From Asticcacaulis sp. (GTDB taxonomy: Bacteria > Pseudomonadota > Alphaproteobacteria > Caulobacterales > Caulobacteraceae): 64,000 nucleotides of DNA. This document shows, in pieces, positions 39,001 through 47,813 of the stretch (positions are counted from its first letter, which is position 1; each line of letters begins with the position of its first letter). The notes beneath the pieces are model-generated. The model was not told the origin of the DNA. It saw only the letters and a list, made by a program, of their open reading frames with translations, and made no database searches. The stretch is taken from positions 366,001 through 430,000 of the forward strand of contig JANQAC010000002.1 of the NCBI GenBank assembly GCA_024707255.1. Direction: 5' to 3'. The translations under genes were made by a program, and so were the position numbers.

Positions 39001-39423
39001 ATGAGTAAGTATGATCCACTGGAAGATTACCTGAAGCAGAGCGGTGATGAAGTTCCGATGGGTTTTTCGGAAATCGAGCACGTGCTTGGGTTTGAGCTGC
39101 CGCCCAGTTCGCGTAGACAGCGGGCGTGGTGGAGCAACAATACCAGCAATAACGTCATGACGCGCGCCTGGATCGACGCCGGCTTTGAAACGGCAGAGGT
39201 CGATATGGCCGCTGAAAAACTGACCTTCAAACGCACAAAGAAACCCGTCATGAAATCGATTGTAAAAACCGCGCCGAGCCATCCGGACTATGTCAAGGTG
39301 CATCCGGCCTGGGGCGCCATGAAGGGGATGCTGACGATCCCGAAAGATCTCGACCTGACACAGCCGGCCGATCCGGATTGGGCTGATTTTCTGGATGAAA
39401 AATACGGCCGTCCGCGTGGATAG
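39001..39423 (+). CDS. Fused antitoxin: DUF7662-like domain plus VapB-like toxin-binding tail
   Basis: A 140-residue protein. Residues 1-80 (DPLEDYLKQ, MGFSEIEHVLGFELPPSSRRQRAWWSNN, AWIDAGFETAEVDMAAEKLTFKR) resemble the DUF7662 domain, found alone in many small proteins. Residues 100-140 (HPAWGAMKGMLTIPKDLDLTQPADPDWADFLD) look like the C-terminal toxin-binding end of VapB-type antitoxins. The ATG at 39001 follows TGGAGA; the frame is open to 38947 but that overlaps the promoter. It overlaps the toxin gene by 29 bases, or by 8 if the GTG at 39416 is used. The domain assignment is by recall of the sequence pattern. Confidence 0.75.
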   Translation: MSKYDPLEDYLKQSGDEVPMGFSEIEHVLGFELPPSSRRQRAWWSNNTSNNVMTRAWIDAGFETAEVDMAAEKLTFKRTKKPVMKSIVKTAPSHPDYVKVHPAWGAMKGMLTIPKDLDLTQPADPDWADFLDEKYGRPRG

Positions 39424-39830
39424 GCCGCTTCTGCTCGATACCTGCGCCGCCATCTGGTTGATGGAACGGGCCGCCTTCTCCAGGGAAAGCATGGCTGCCA
39501 TGGTTGCCGCCTATGAGCGCGGCGAAAACCTGTTGGTGTCGCCAATTACGGCGTGGGAAATGGGTTTGCTCGTTTCACGCGGGCGTATCCCATCGGTGAC
39601 CAGTCCGGGCGCGTGGTTTAAGAGCCTTCTGGCCACTGAGGCCATGGAACTGGCGAAGATGACACCGGAAACCTTAATCGCTTCATCCGGCTTACCCGGA
39701 AAATTGCACCGCGATCCGGCCGACCGCATTATTATTGCCACCGCACGCGAACTGGGCATGACCATCGTGACGCGACCGGCTTATACTGGACTACGCCGCG
39801 CAGGGGCATGTTTCCGCACTGGCCTGTTAG
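39395..39830 (+). CDS. VapC-type PIN-domain toxin, frame broken near the C-terminus
   Basis: A PIN-domain ribonuclease toxin that usually cleaves tRNA or rRNA. The acidic active site is complete: Asp in LLLDTCAAIWLM near residue 15, Glu in PITAWEMGLLVSRGRI near 54, and DPADRIIIATAREL near 108. After IVT the given frame runs on to 40381 through antisense panC. A net shift near 39773 (two bases missing from a CG repeat, or one extra C) restores RDRLILDYAAQGHVSALAC and a stop at 39830, about 145 residues, normal for VapC. GTG 39416 is an alternative start. The panC gene converges 11 bases later. Confidence 0.8.
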
Positions 39831-39841
39831 GCGACCACGGT

Positions 39842-40714
39842 CTAAACCGCGAGATTATCGATCAAACGCGTCTTGCCGAGCCAGAGGGCGGCGAGCAGTC
39901 GGCGGGACGTCGTCTCCGGCGTGATATCGCCCAGCGTATCGGCGTCGCGCAGGGCGATGTAGTCGATCTGGCCGAAACCGGCAGCTTGCAGATCGGTTTT
40001 CGCCTGTTCGATATCGGCACCATCACGGATGGCTTCCAGCGCCTGATGCAGTTTCGGGGCGATGGCGCGTTCTTCCGAAGAAAGATAGGCATTGCGCGAG
40101 GAGAGGGCGAGGCCATCGGCTTCGCGCACGGTCGGCATTCCGACGATCTCGATGCCCATGTCAAAGTCACGCACCATGGCGCGGACGACGGCCAGTTGCT
40201 GGAAGTCCTTTTCACCGAAAACGGCCACGTCCGGGCGGACCTGATTGAAAAGCTTGGACACAACCGTGGCGACGCCGGAGAAGAACTGCGGACGGAAATC
40301 GGTTTCAAGGCCCAGCGCCGGGCCGTTCATTTCAATGCGGCTGACGAAGTTTTTCGGATAGAGTACACCGACGGTCGGTAAATAGACCAGGTCACAACCG
40401 ACGCTTTGCAGGCGGGCGATATCGCCTGCCTCGTCGCGGGGATAGCGGTCGAGGTCTTCGGTCGGGGCGAATTGCAGCGGATTGACGAAGATCGACACCA
40501 CCACCTTGTCGCACAGGGATTTGGCGTGGCGCACCAGGGCCAGATGGCCGTCATGCAGGGCGCCCATGGTGGGCACAAAGCCGATGGTGGCGCCGCCGGC
40601 ACGCAAGTCGGCCAGTTCTGCTTTTAAAGCAGGCAGGGTTCGGGCAGTATTGAGTACGATTTTGGGGGGCATTGGGGCGGTATCCGGCATAATCAACTGT
40701 CCGTTATTAACCAT
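39842..40714 (-). CDS. panC: Pantoate-beta-alanine ligase (pantothenate synthetase)
   Basis: It condenses pantoate and beta-alanine with ATP to give pantothenate. It is 290 residues, including an N-terminal extension of about 15. The signature PTMGALHDGHLALV near residue 49 is the HIGH-like ATP site, and FGEKDFQQLAVVR and SSRNAYLSSEERAIAP are also family-specific. The ATG at 40714 has AGGGT upstream; ATG at 40690 is possible. Partner genes panB and panD are not in the window. Confidence 0.95.
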   Translation of the reverse strand: MVNNGQLIMPDTAPMPPKIVLNTARTLPALKAELADLRAGGATIGFVPTMGALHDGHLALVRHAKSLCDKVVVSIFVNPLQFAPTEDLDRYPRDEAGDIARLQSVGCDLVYLPTVGVLYPKNFVSRIEMNGPALGLETDFRPQFFSGVATVVSKLFNQVRPDVAVFGEKDFQQLAVVRAMVRDFDMGIEIVGMPTVREADGLALSSRNAYLSSEERAIAPKLHQALEAIRDGADIEQAKTDLQAAGFGQIDYIALRDADTLGDITPETTSRRLLAALWLGKTRLIDNLAV

Positions 40715-40758
40715 ATTCGCTAACCCTATTTTTGCGGGTCTTGCGCATAATCGGCCTT

Positions 40759-41394
40759 ATGACTGATCTTGACCCCTTTCGTAAAGCTCTCATTTTGTGC
40801 GCTGCGGCGATGTGTGCCGCCAGCCTGACGGCGTGCGACAACCAGAATCTCAAAGAATCCCTGGCGAAGATCAAGGAAATTCCGGTCGATGACAGCGGCA
40901 AGCCGGCCGGTGCGGATGCGAAAAGCCTGAGCAAGGAAGATGTTCAGCTTGTCGTCAATACAGCCAGGGATCTGACGGTCGGCAAGGGCGGTCTGCTGCA
41001 TGATGGCGATGGTCCGATCGCCAAACCGAAGTTTAAGATTGCCATAGTCGACCCGCTCAAAATGCCGACTGAGGCGAATGCGCCGCTGGAAACGGGTGAT
41101 ACGGCCTCTCCGTCGGCGCCGCAGCCGGTGACGAAGGTGGTGACCACGCGCGGCAATCGCGTGATTCAGATCGGCTCGTTCGGAACGGCGGAAGCGGCAC
41201 AGAACGCCTGGCTCGGCCTGCAGGCGCGCTATCCCGGCGTCGAGCAGTATCATCCCGTCTACCAGAAAATCACCACCGCTTCCGGCAAATCCATGGTGCG
41301 GTTGAAGGTCGGGCCGGTGGCCAGCGAAGACCAGGCGCATTCGCTGTGCCTGCAACTGGATATCCGCGATAGCTGGTGTAGCAAGGCCAGCTAG
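40759..41394 (+). CDS. SPOR-domain lipoprotein
   Basis: A 211-residue envelope protein. Residues 8-22 form a lipoprotein signal with lipobox LTAC. A disordered Pro/Ala/Ser-rich middle leads to a C-terminal SPOR domain from about 130 (NRVIQIGSFGTAEAAQNAWLGLQARYPG, then MVRLKVGPVASEDQAHSLC). SPOR domains bind glycan strands lacking side-chain peptides, at division sites. The ATG at 40759 is preferred over the TTG at 40732, which would move the signal inward. It diverges from panC. Confidence 0.9.
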   Translation: MTDLDPFRKALILCAAAMCAASLTACDNQNLKESLAKIKEIPVDDSGKPAGADAKSLSKEDVQLVVNTARDLTVGKGGLLHDGDGPIAKPKFKIAIVDPLKMPTEANAPLETGDTASPSAPQPVTKVVTTRGNRVIQIGSFGTAEAAQNAWLGLQARYPGVEQYHPVYQKITTASGKSMVRLKVGPVASEDQAHSLCLQLDIRDSWCSKAS

Positions 41395-41427
41395 ACCTTG
41401 GCCGCGAATTGTGGTGAATAGCCACGC

Positions 41428-43066
41428 ATGACGGCAAAGGCGAATCTCAACCATATATTGTTCGACTTCGCCACGCGGATGATCCCGGCGGTGTTCGCCA
41501 CCGTCATGTTCGCCGCTGGCACCCTGTTGCTGCTGTCGATCCTGACCCCCATCGATCCTGCCGTCATGCCGATGGTGCAGAAATGGCTGCCGCTGGGGCT
41601 GGTTGAATTCTCGCACATTATCGGCCTGGTCATCGGCGTCATGATGATCTTCCTGGCGCGCGCCCTGTGGGAGCGCATTGAATCCGCCTGGTATCTGGCT
41701 ATCGGATTGTTCTGCGCGGCGGCGGTGCTCTCGCTGACCCGCGAACTGGCCCTGATCAATGCGGTGCTGCTGACGATCTGCGCCCTGTTACTCATCCCGT
41801 GCAAGGGGGCTTTCAACCGGCGCTCGAACCTGCTCAGCTTGTCGATCAACCCCTTGTGGGCTTTCACCAGCCTGTTCACCCTGGGTCTGATCATCTGGGG
41901 CGGTTTTTACGTCTATCAGCATGTGCCCTATGCCCACTCCATGTGGATCGACTTTTCCTATCGCGCCAATACCTCGCGCTTTCTGCGCGGCGTCGTCGTC
42001 ATCATCGTCACCATTACGCTGATCACGCTTTATCGCCTGTTCGGCATCGCCCGCCAGACGCCGCCTGTACCGGACGTGGCGGACATGGAAACGCTGAAAC
42101 AGGTGGTCTCCGGCGCGTCTAACCCGCAAGCCTGGCTGGCCCTGCTGCGTGACAAGCAAATCCTGTGGAATGACGCCCGCACCGCCTTCATCATGTACGG
42201 CGTTTCCGGCAAGCAATGGGTGGTGATGGGCGAGCCGGTCGGCCCCCAGGCGGAAGCGGCGGCGCTGTGCTGGGAACTGAAGGAAATGGCCGCCATGGCC
42301 AATGCCCGCCTCAGCTTCTATCAGGTCAGTCCGGCGCTGCTGCCCTGGTGCTGGATCTTGGCCTGTGGCCGTACAAGATCGGCGAGGAGGCCATGGTCGA
42401 TGTCCGTTGCTTCGATCTGGCCGGCAAAAGGGTTACGGCTTCCGCCAAACCCTTAAGCGCTTCGAGGGACTGAACGCCACCTTTGAGGTCATTGCGCCCG
42501 AAGACCTGGAGCCGCATATCCCGCGTCTGAAACAGGTATCCGATGAATGGCTCAAGACCAAGTCGGCAAAGGAAAAGAGCTATTCGCTTGGCTCCTTTAA
42601 GGCCGATTACATGCGCCTGACTCCGGTAGCGGTGGTGCGGCTGGAAGGCGAGATCATGGCCTTCGCCAATCTGTGGCCAACCCAGGACAAGACTCTGCTG
42701 ACGCTGGACCTGATGCGTTACGATCCGGCCTCGCCGCCGAGCATCATGGAATACCTGTTCCTGCAACTGATCGCTTACAGCCGTGAGCAGGGCTATGGCC
42801 ATTTCTCGCTGGGCATGGCGCCCCTGGCCGGGCTGGAGGCCAAGCCGCTCAGCCGCGCCTGGTACAAGATCGCCTCGGTCATCTATCAATTCGGCGGTGA
42901 TTTTTATAATTTTGAGGGCCTGCGCGCCTACAAGGAAAAATTCAAACCGGACTGGGAGCCGCGCTATTTCGCCGTGCCCGGTCAGGAAGCCGCCCTGATG
43001 CCGGCCCTGCTGGCGGTGGTGGCGCTCGGTTCCAGGAAACCTGGACACGGCAAGCGCGTCAGGTGA
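41428..43066 (+). CDS. Half-size MprF-like protein (membrane part plus DUF2156), two frame breaks
   Basis: It resembles the C-terminal half of MprF, which moves an amino acid from tRNA to phosphatidylglycerol. Six or so membrane segments (about 15-210) precede a DUF2156 synthase domain (from about 240: VSGKQWVVMGEPVGP, then LKQVSDEWLKTKSAKEKSYSLG and GYGHFSLGMAPLAGL). The frame breaks at 42343-42345 (one C missing from CCC) and at 42426-42429 (one A missing from AAAA); repair gives 546 residues reading LVLDLGLWPYKIGEEAMVDV then KKGYGFRQTLKRFEG. A role in membrane-charge modification is likely but the amino acid is unknown. The end overlaps the convergent sfsA by 8 bases. Confidence 0.8.
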
Positions 43067-43787
43067 TATCCAGGGCCTGGGCCAGGCGCAGGCCCGCCTC
43101 GGAAAAGCCAAAGCCGGTGGCGATAAATTCCACGCCGGCGTCGCGGGCGGCGTCATAGGCATGGCCGAAACCGGGATCGCAGTCGCGGGCGATATCGAAA
43201 CGCTGGCAGTCATCGCGCTGGACGCAGAAAACGACAGCGGCGCGGTAACCGCTTTTCACCATTTCGATCAGTTCATAAAGATGCTTGGCGCCGCGTTCCG
43301 TCACGCAATCGGGAAATTCCGCCAGACCCGGCTGCCTTGAGAAATGGACATTCTTGATCTCGATATAGGCGTCCGGCAGACAGGCATGGCCGCTGGCATA
43401 AAGATCGATGCGCGAATTATGGCCATATTTTTTCTCCGGCTGGATCGTGGTGTAACCGGTCAGTTGCGGGATCAATCCGGCCCGAATGGCCAGGGGGATG
43501 ACCCGGTTGGGCCACTGGGTATTGACGCCAACCCAGATGCCGTTTTCGGCCCCGTGTTCTTTCAGCGCCTCCAGCCGGTATTGCAGCTTTTTCTTCGGAT
43601 CATTGAGGTGTGTGACCAGTGCCGGCGTGCCGGCATCCAGCAGGCCCAGCATCTTGCCGGGATTCGGACAGTGTGCTGTAATGGTTTCTTCGGTATCGAG
43701 TTCGATATCGGCGAAGAAACGCTTGTATCTGCTGAGAAGCCGCCCTCTTATAAGCCCGCTCATGCCGATAAGCGAATCTGACACCAC
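43059..43787 (-). CDS. sfsA: SfsA family protein (sugar fermentation stimulation)
   Basis: SfsA has an OB-like N-terminal domain and a nuclease-like C-terminal domain, and its role is not settled. Matching stretches are LLSRYKRFFADIEL near the start, AHCPNPGKMLGLLDAG near 38, and YIEIKNVHFSRQPGLAEFPD plus ERGAKHLYELIEMVKSGYRAAVVF in the second half. It starts at GTG 43787 with AAGGGA upstream (242 residues), or ATG 43763 (234 residues, the E. coli length). It diverges from the cinA-like gene. Confidence 0.93.
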   Translation of the reverse strand: MVSDSLIGMSGLIRGRLLSRYKRFFADIELDTEETITAHCPNPGKMLGLLDAGTPALVTHLNDPKKKLQYRLEALKEHGAENGIWVGVNTQWPNRVIPLAIRAGLIPQLTGYTTIQPEKKYGHNSRIDLYASGHACLPDAYIEIKNVHFSRQPGLAEFPDCVTERGAKHLYELIEMVKSGYRAAVVFCVQRDDCQRFDIARDCDPGFGHAYDAARDAGVEFIATGFGFSEAGLRLAQALDIT

Positions 43788-43801
43788 TGGAGTCCCTTCC
43801 C

Positions 43802-44593
43802 ATGACGACCAATCCGACCGCCGCCATCCTGATTATCGGCGACGAGATCCTGTCCGGGCGTACCACTGACAGCAATATCAACACAATCGCCAAATTCCTC
43901 GTTTCACTAGGCATCGACCTGAAGGAGGCGCGGGTGGTGCACGACGATGAGGTGCAAATCATTGAGACGGTGAACGCGCTGCGTCATGTTCATGACTACG
44001 TTTTCACGACCGGCGGCATTGGCCCGACGCACGATGACATCACTGCTGACTGCCTGGCGAAAGCCTTCGGCGTCGATATCAGCGAACACCCGGCGGCGCT
44101 GAAGCTCCTGACGGAACGCTCCATCGCCATGGGCTGGACGCTGAACGAGAACAGCCGCCGTATGGCGCGCATTCCGCATGGCGCGGAACTGATCAAAAAT
44201 CCGGTTTCGGCCGCCCCTGGCTTCCAGTTGGGCAATGTGTTCGTCATGGCCGGCGTGCCCAAGATCATGGAGGCCATGCTGGAAGACGTGGCGCCGCGTC
44301 TGCGCACCGGCGCGCGTGTGCTGTCGCGTACCGTCAAGCTGTCCTATGTCGGCGAAAGCGCGGCGGCCGACGCCCTGCGTGAGATCAACGGGCGCTATCC
44401 GGACCTGTCGCTCGGGAGCTACCCTTACGGCCTGTCACTCAATGGCGAATTCGGCACTCAGCTTGTGGTGCGTGGCCGCGATGCCGAACAGGTCGATGCT
44501 GCCACGAATGAACTGAAAGCGGCGCTAGTCTCGGTGGTGGAGGCCGGCAAGGCGCGCAATCCGCTGGCCAGTTTTGAAGAAATTACTGCGTAA
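43802..44593 (+). CDS. CinA-N-type molybdopterin-binding protein
   Basis: A 263-residue protein with a MoCF-type fold, like the N-terminal half of CinA: AAILIIGDEILSGRTTDSN near the start, and FTTGGIGPTHDDITADCLAKAFG near 65-87. The C-terminal nicotinamide-nucleotide amidase domain of CinA is absent. Proteins of this type are annotated as competence/damage-inducible or ADP-ribose pyrophosphatase-like; the reaction here is uncertain. The ATG is at 43802, with GGAG upstream. Confidence 0.9.
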   Translation: MTTNPTAAILIIGDEILSGRTTDSNINTIAKFLVSLGIDLKEARVVHDDEVQIIETVNALRHVHDYVFTTGGIGPTHDDITADCLAKAFGVDISEHPAALKLLTERSIAMGWTLNENSRRMARIPHGAELIKNPVSAAPGFQLGNVFVMAGVPKIMEAMLEDVAPRLRTGARVLSRTVKLSYVGESAAADALREINGRYPDLSLGSYPYGLSLNGEFGTQLVVRGRDAEQVDAATNELKAALVSVVEAGKARNPLASFEEITA

Positions 44594-44608
44594 TTCTGAG
44601 GAGTTCCT

Positions 44609-46058
44609 ATGAAGTTAGCTGTCACCGGCCTTGCCGCCATTCTCGCTTTCAGCGCCCTGCCGGTTATGGCCAGGCCAAAGCCCGCGCCCGTGGCGGCCCC
44701 ACCGGTGCCGGTCGAGGTTCAGGCGGCCGCCCTGCGTGATGACGCGCTGAAATCCAATGTCGCCTATGACTTCCTCTCCGAACTGACAACGCGGTTCGGG
44801 CCACGCCCGGCCGGCAGCGAGCGCGAGAAACAGGCGGCGGAATGGGCGGCGGGGCACCTCAAAGAATTGGGCTTCCAGAACGTCCACATCGAGACCTTCC
44901 CGCTTCATGTCTGGGCGCGTGGCGGGCCGGAAACCATCGCCATCACCGGTGAATTCGCCCAGCCGATGGTCGGGGTGTCGCTCGGCGGCACCACGGCCGG
45001 CGAGGTCGATGCGGAAGCTGTGATGTTTGATACGTACCAGGAATTCCTCGATTCCACGGCAGATGTAACCGGCAAAATCGTGGTCATCCTGCAACCTATG
45101 GCCAAGGCCAGCAATGGCTCCGGCTATGGCCGCATGTCGGGGACGGTACGCGCCAAGGGACCGATGGAGGCGCAAAAGCGCGGCGCGGTCGGGTTTGTCA
45201 TGCGTTCCTTAAGCACCGATGGCAATCGCTTCCCCCACGCCGGCGCCTCGGCCTGGTCGGATGGCAAGGGCATCCCGGCCATGGCGATCAGCGCGCCGGA
45301 CGCCTCCCAGCTTAGCCGCATCGAAGCGCTGCAAAAGGCCGGGAAGGGCGGGCCGGTCCGCATCCATATGAAGACGACCGGCCAGTTCCCCGGGGCTCAA
45401 GACGTCGCAGAACGTGGTGGCCGATCTGGTCGGGTCTGAAAAGCCTGAGGAAACCATCGTGGTCGGCGGCCACCTCGATAGCTGGGACCAGGGCACCGGC
45501 GCCATTGATGATGGTTCCGGCATCGCCATCACCATGGCGGCCGCCAAGGTGATGATCGATCACAATCTCAAGCCGAAGCGCACCATCCGCGTCGTTTTCT
45601 GGGGCTCGGAGGAGGTGTCGCAACCGGCGGGTGATACCACCGAGACCGGCGGCGGCGCTTTCCGCGAGGCGCACAAGGCCGAACTGGCGAACTATGTGGC
45701 GCACGCCGAATCCGATTTTGGGGCCGACCGGATCAACAATTTCTCCCTTATGGCGACCGATGACGCTGCCTTTGTCACCCAACTCGGCAACCTGCTTTAT
45801 CCGCTGGGCATCTACCAGGATACCAAGGCCACGCCGCACGGCGGTGAAGATTCAGGCGCCATGAACGATTTCGTGCCGGCCTTCGATCTCAATCAGGACG
45901 GCTATCGCTATTTCGATACCCACCACACGCCGAACGACACGCTGGATCGCGTCGATCCGCAACAACTGAGCCAGAACGTCGCTGCCTGGACCGCCACCCT
46001 GTGGCTGATGGCCAATACCGATGTCCGCTTCAAACTGCCGCCGAAGGACGCGAAGTAG
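44609..46058 (+). CDS. M28 family metallopeptidase, frame broken by one base
   Basis: A secreted zinc aminopeptidase. A Sec signal ends near residue 22 (LPVMARPKP). A PA-type insert domain lies at about 100-255. The zinc site follows as GGHLDSWDQGTGAIDDGSG (His and bridging Asp), then FWGSEEVSQP (catalytic and metal Glu), and a late His in YFDTHHTPNDTLDRV. The frame breaks at GGGG (45392-45395), one G too many; three G give PGLKTSQNVVADLVGSEKPEE and a 482-residue protein. The organism likely uses it for peptide breakdown in the periplasm. Confidence 0.88.
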
Positions 46059-46068
46059 GGTTTATTCT

Positions 46069-46117
46069 CCTCCCCTGCACAGCGGGGGAGGTGGCGCGCT
46101 TGTCGCGCCGGAGGGGG
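46069..46117. repeat. GC-rich palindromic element
   Basis: Two adjacent hairpins, CCTCCCC/GGGGAGG (46069-46075/46085-46091) and GGCGCG/CGCGCC (46093-46098/46104-46109), followed by GGAGGGGG (46110-46117), which can re-pair with the first arm. It fills the gap between the M28 gene and the tRNA. Similar palindromic units are common intergenic repeats in alphaproteobacteria. Confidence 0.6.
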
Positions 46118-46179
46118 CAATCTCCACTTTACGACTCCCTTCGTTTCAGGCAGAAGCATCCCCCTGCCTGCCTGGACAT

Positions 46180-46266
46180 GCGGCCATGGCGAAATTGGTA
46201 GACGCAGCAGACTTAAAATCTGCCAGGAGCAATCCTATGCCGGTTCGACCCCGGCTGGCCGCACCA
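46180..46266 (+). tRNA. tRNA-Leu (anticodon TAA)
   Basis: An 87-base gene with encoded CCA. Acceptor arms GCGGCCA (46180-46186) and TGGCCGC (46256-46262) pair fully. The anticodon stem GCAGA/TCTGC encloses CTTAAAA, with anticodon TAA at 46214-46216. A long variable arm and GGTTCGACC T-arm are present. It reads UUA/UUG leucine codons, which are rare in a genome with this base composition. Confidence 0.97.
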
Positions 46267-46324
46267 CCAGGGGCAAGCCCCCTGGATCCATAAGTTTGAC
46301 AGCGCAGATGCCGCTGTCAGTGTT

Positions 46325-47098
46325 TCATCCGAACGTTTTTATTATCGCACCATTGCGCGCCACCAGCGTGGTTTGGGGCTTTACATGCACCCATGTCTCG
46401 TTTCGTGTCAGAGGCGTTGATGCCAGGATCACCACGCGGTCGTCCGGCGTCGTTTCCTGAGCGAAATCGACCTCCATGTCCTCGTCGATCAGGCTGGCGG
46501 GGCCGAAAGGCGCGCGGCGCTCGACATAGCAGAGTTTGGTCGAGCAACTGGCATAGAGGGCGCGGCCGTCGCTCAGCAGGGCATTGAATACCCCCAGGCC
46601 GCGCAGGTCGGCGAACAAGTCCGCTATGGCGCGGGCCAGCACCGGGTCGGACGGGCGCTTCGGATACAGGGTGCGCAACCGATCGAGCAGCCAACAGAAG
46701 GCGTGTTCGCTGTCGGTGGTGCCGATCGGCGTATAGAAGGTGAGGGGCCGCTTCTTGATGCCTTTCAACTGGCCGTTATGGGCGAAACTCCAGGCGCAGC
46801 CCCACAGTTCGCGGCTGAACGGATGGGTATTTTCCAGCACCACCCGTCCGCGATTGGCCTTGCGCACATGGGCAATGACGATCAGGCTCTTGATCGGATA
46901 GGATTTGATGAAGCGCGCCAGTTCCGAATGGGCGCTCGGATTGGGATCATGGATGCTGCGGCAGCCCTTCTGCTCATAGAAGCTGATGCCCCAGCCATCG
47001 GTATGCGCCCCCGTAGCGCCGCCGCGCTGCGACAGGGCGGCGAAGCTGAAACGCACATCGGTCGGGACATTGGCGCTCATCGCCAGAAGTTCGCACAT
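46325..47098 (-). CDS. Class II glutamine amidotransferase (YafJ-like)
   Basis: A 257-residue Ntn-type amidotransferase. It begins MCELLAMS, so Cys2 becomes the N-terminal nucleophile after Met removal. DGWGISFY near 34, AHVRKANRGRVVLENTHPF near 75-94 and WSFAHNGQL near 103 are the usual glutamine-binding motifs. Members of the YafJ group lack a synthase domain and their physiological substrate is uncertain. It faces away from the AlkB-like gene. Confidence 0.9.
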   Translation of the reverse strand: MCELLAMSANVPTDVRFSFAALSQRGGATGAHTDGWGISFYEQKGCRSIHDPNPSAHSELARFIKSYPIKSLIVIAHVRKANRGRVVLENTHPFSRELWGCAWSFAHNGQLKGIKKRPLTFYTPIGTTDSEHAFCWLLDRLRTLYPKRPSDPVLARAIADLFADLRGLGVFNALLSDGRALYASCSTKLCYVERRAPFGPASLIDEDMEVDFAQETTPDDRVVILASTPLTRNETWVHVKPQTTLVARNGAIIKTFG

Positions 47099-47225
47099 GG
47101 GGGCTCGTCAGGGAAAAAGCTGAGTGGCGTCAATCTAAAAGCACAGATGCTCAGGCTTCGCCACAGAAGCCTTGATTCCGGCCTGAATAAATGTTCTTAT
47201 TTTGTTCTTAAAATGAGAGCGCTGA

Positions 47226-47813
47226 ATGTCTGCCTGGCCGAACCTGTCCCTGTTTGAAGACGACCGGGTGCCCGGCCTGAATTACCGGGATGACTATATC
47301 ACGCCTGAAGAAGAGGCAGACCTGATCCGGGAAGTCGACAAACAGCCGTGGTCGATGGAGCTCCTGCGCCGGCGGCAATGGTATGGCTGGGCGCCGGACG
47401 ACACGGCTTATGGCGGGCCGGAAGAATACCGGCCGCAGCCCATGCCGGACTGGCTGCGCTGGCTGGCAAAGCGTCTTCACGAGGACGGTATTTTCGCCGG
47501 TGTGCCGGAACGGGCCCTGATCAATGAATATCATCCGGGGCAGGGAATCGGCGTCCATAAGGACCGGGATACCGAGCGGATTAAATCCGTGGCCATTATC
47601 AGCCTAGGATCACCGATCACGATGGACTTCACGCGGCTGGGCCACGCCCCGCGCACGCAATATCTCTATCCGCGCAGCCTGCTGACCATGCAGGGCGAGG
47701 CGCGGGAGAAATGGATGCACGGCATTACCGGGCGCAAGACGGACAGGGTAGGCGGGCTAATATTGCCGCGCCAAAGGCGGCTGTCGGTGACCTTCAGATA
47801 TGTCAGCCCCTGA
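47226..47813 (+). CDS. AlkB-like Fe(II)/2-oxoglutarate dioxygenase
   Basis: A 195-residue dioxygenase of the AlkB type, which removes alkyl groups from nucleic acids or acts on related substrates. Iron ligands are His and Asp in GVHKDRD near 116 and a distal His in WMHGITGRK near 164; the Arg pair binding 2-oxoglutarate is in RRLSVTFR near 186. The N-terminal nucleotide-recognition lid (YITPEEEADLIREVD) is of the short AlkB type rather than E. coli AlkB itself. Its last 11 bases overlap the convergent pseudouridine synthase. Confidence 0.9.
   Translation: MSAWPNLSLFEDDRVPGLNYRDDYITPEEEADLIREVDKQPWSMELLRRRQWYGWAPDDTAYGGPEEYRPQPMPDWLRWLAKRLHEDGIFAGVPERALINEYHPGQGIGVHKDRDTERIKSVAIISLGSPITMDFTRLGHAPRTQYLYPRSLLTMQGEAREKWMHGITGRKTDRVGGLILPRQRRLSVTFRYVSP

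Noticed and set aside
39830..40381. Long C-terminal extension of the VapC toxin through panC antisense
   Set aside because: It results from the frame break; the shifted frame ends in a typical VapC terminus at 39830.
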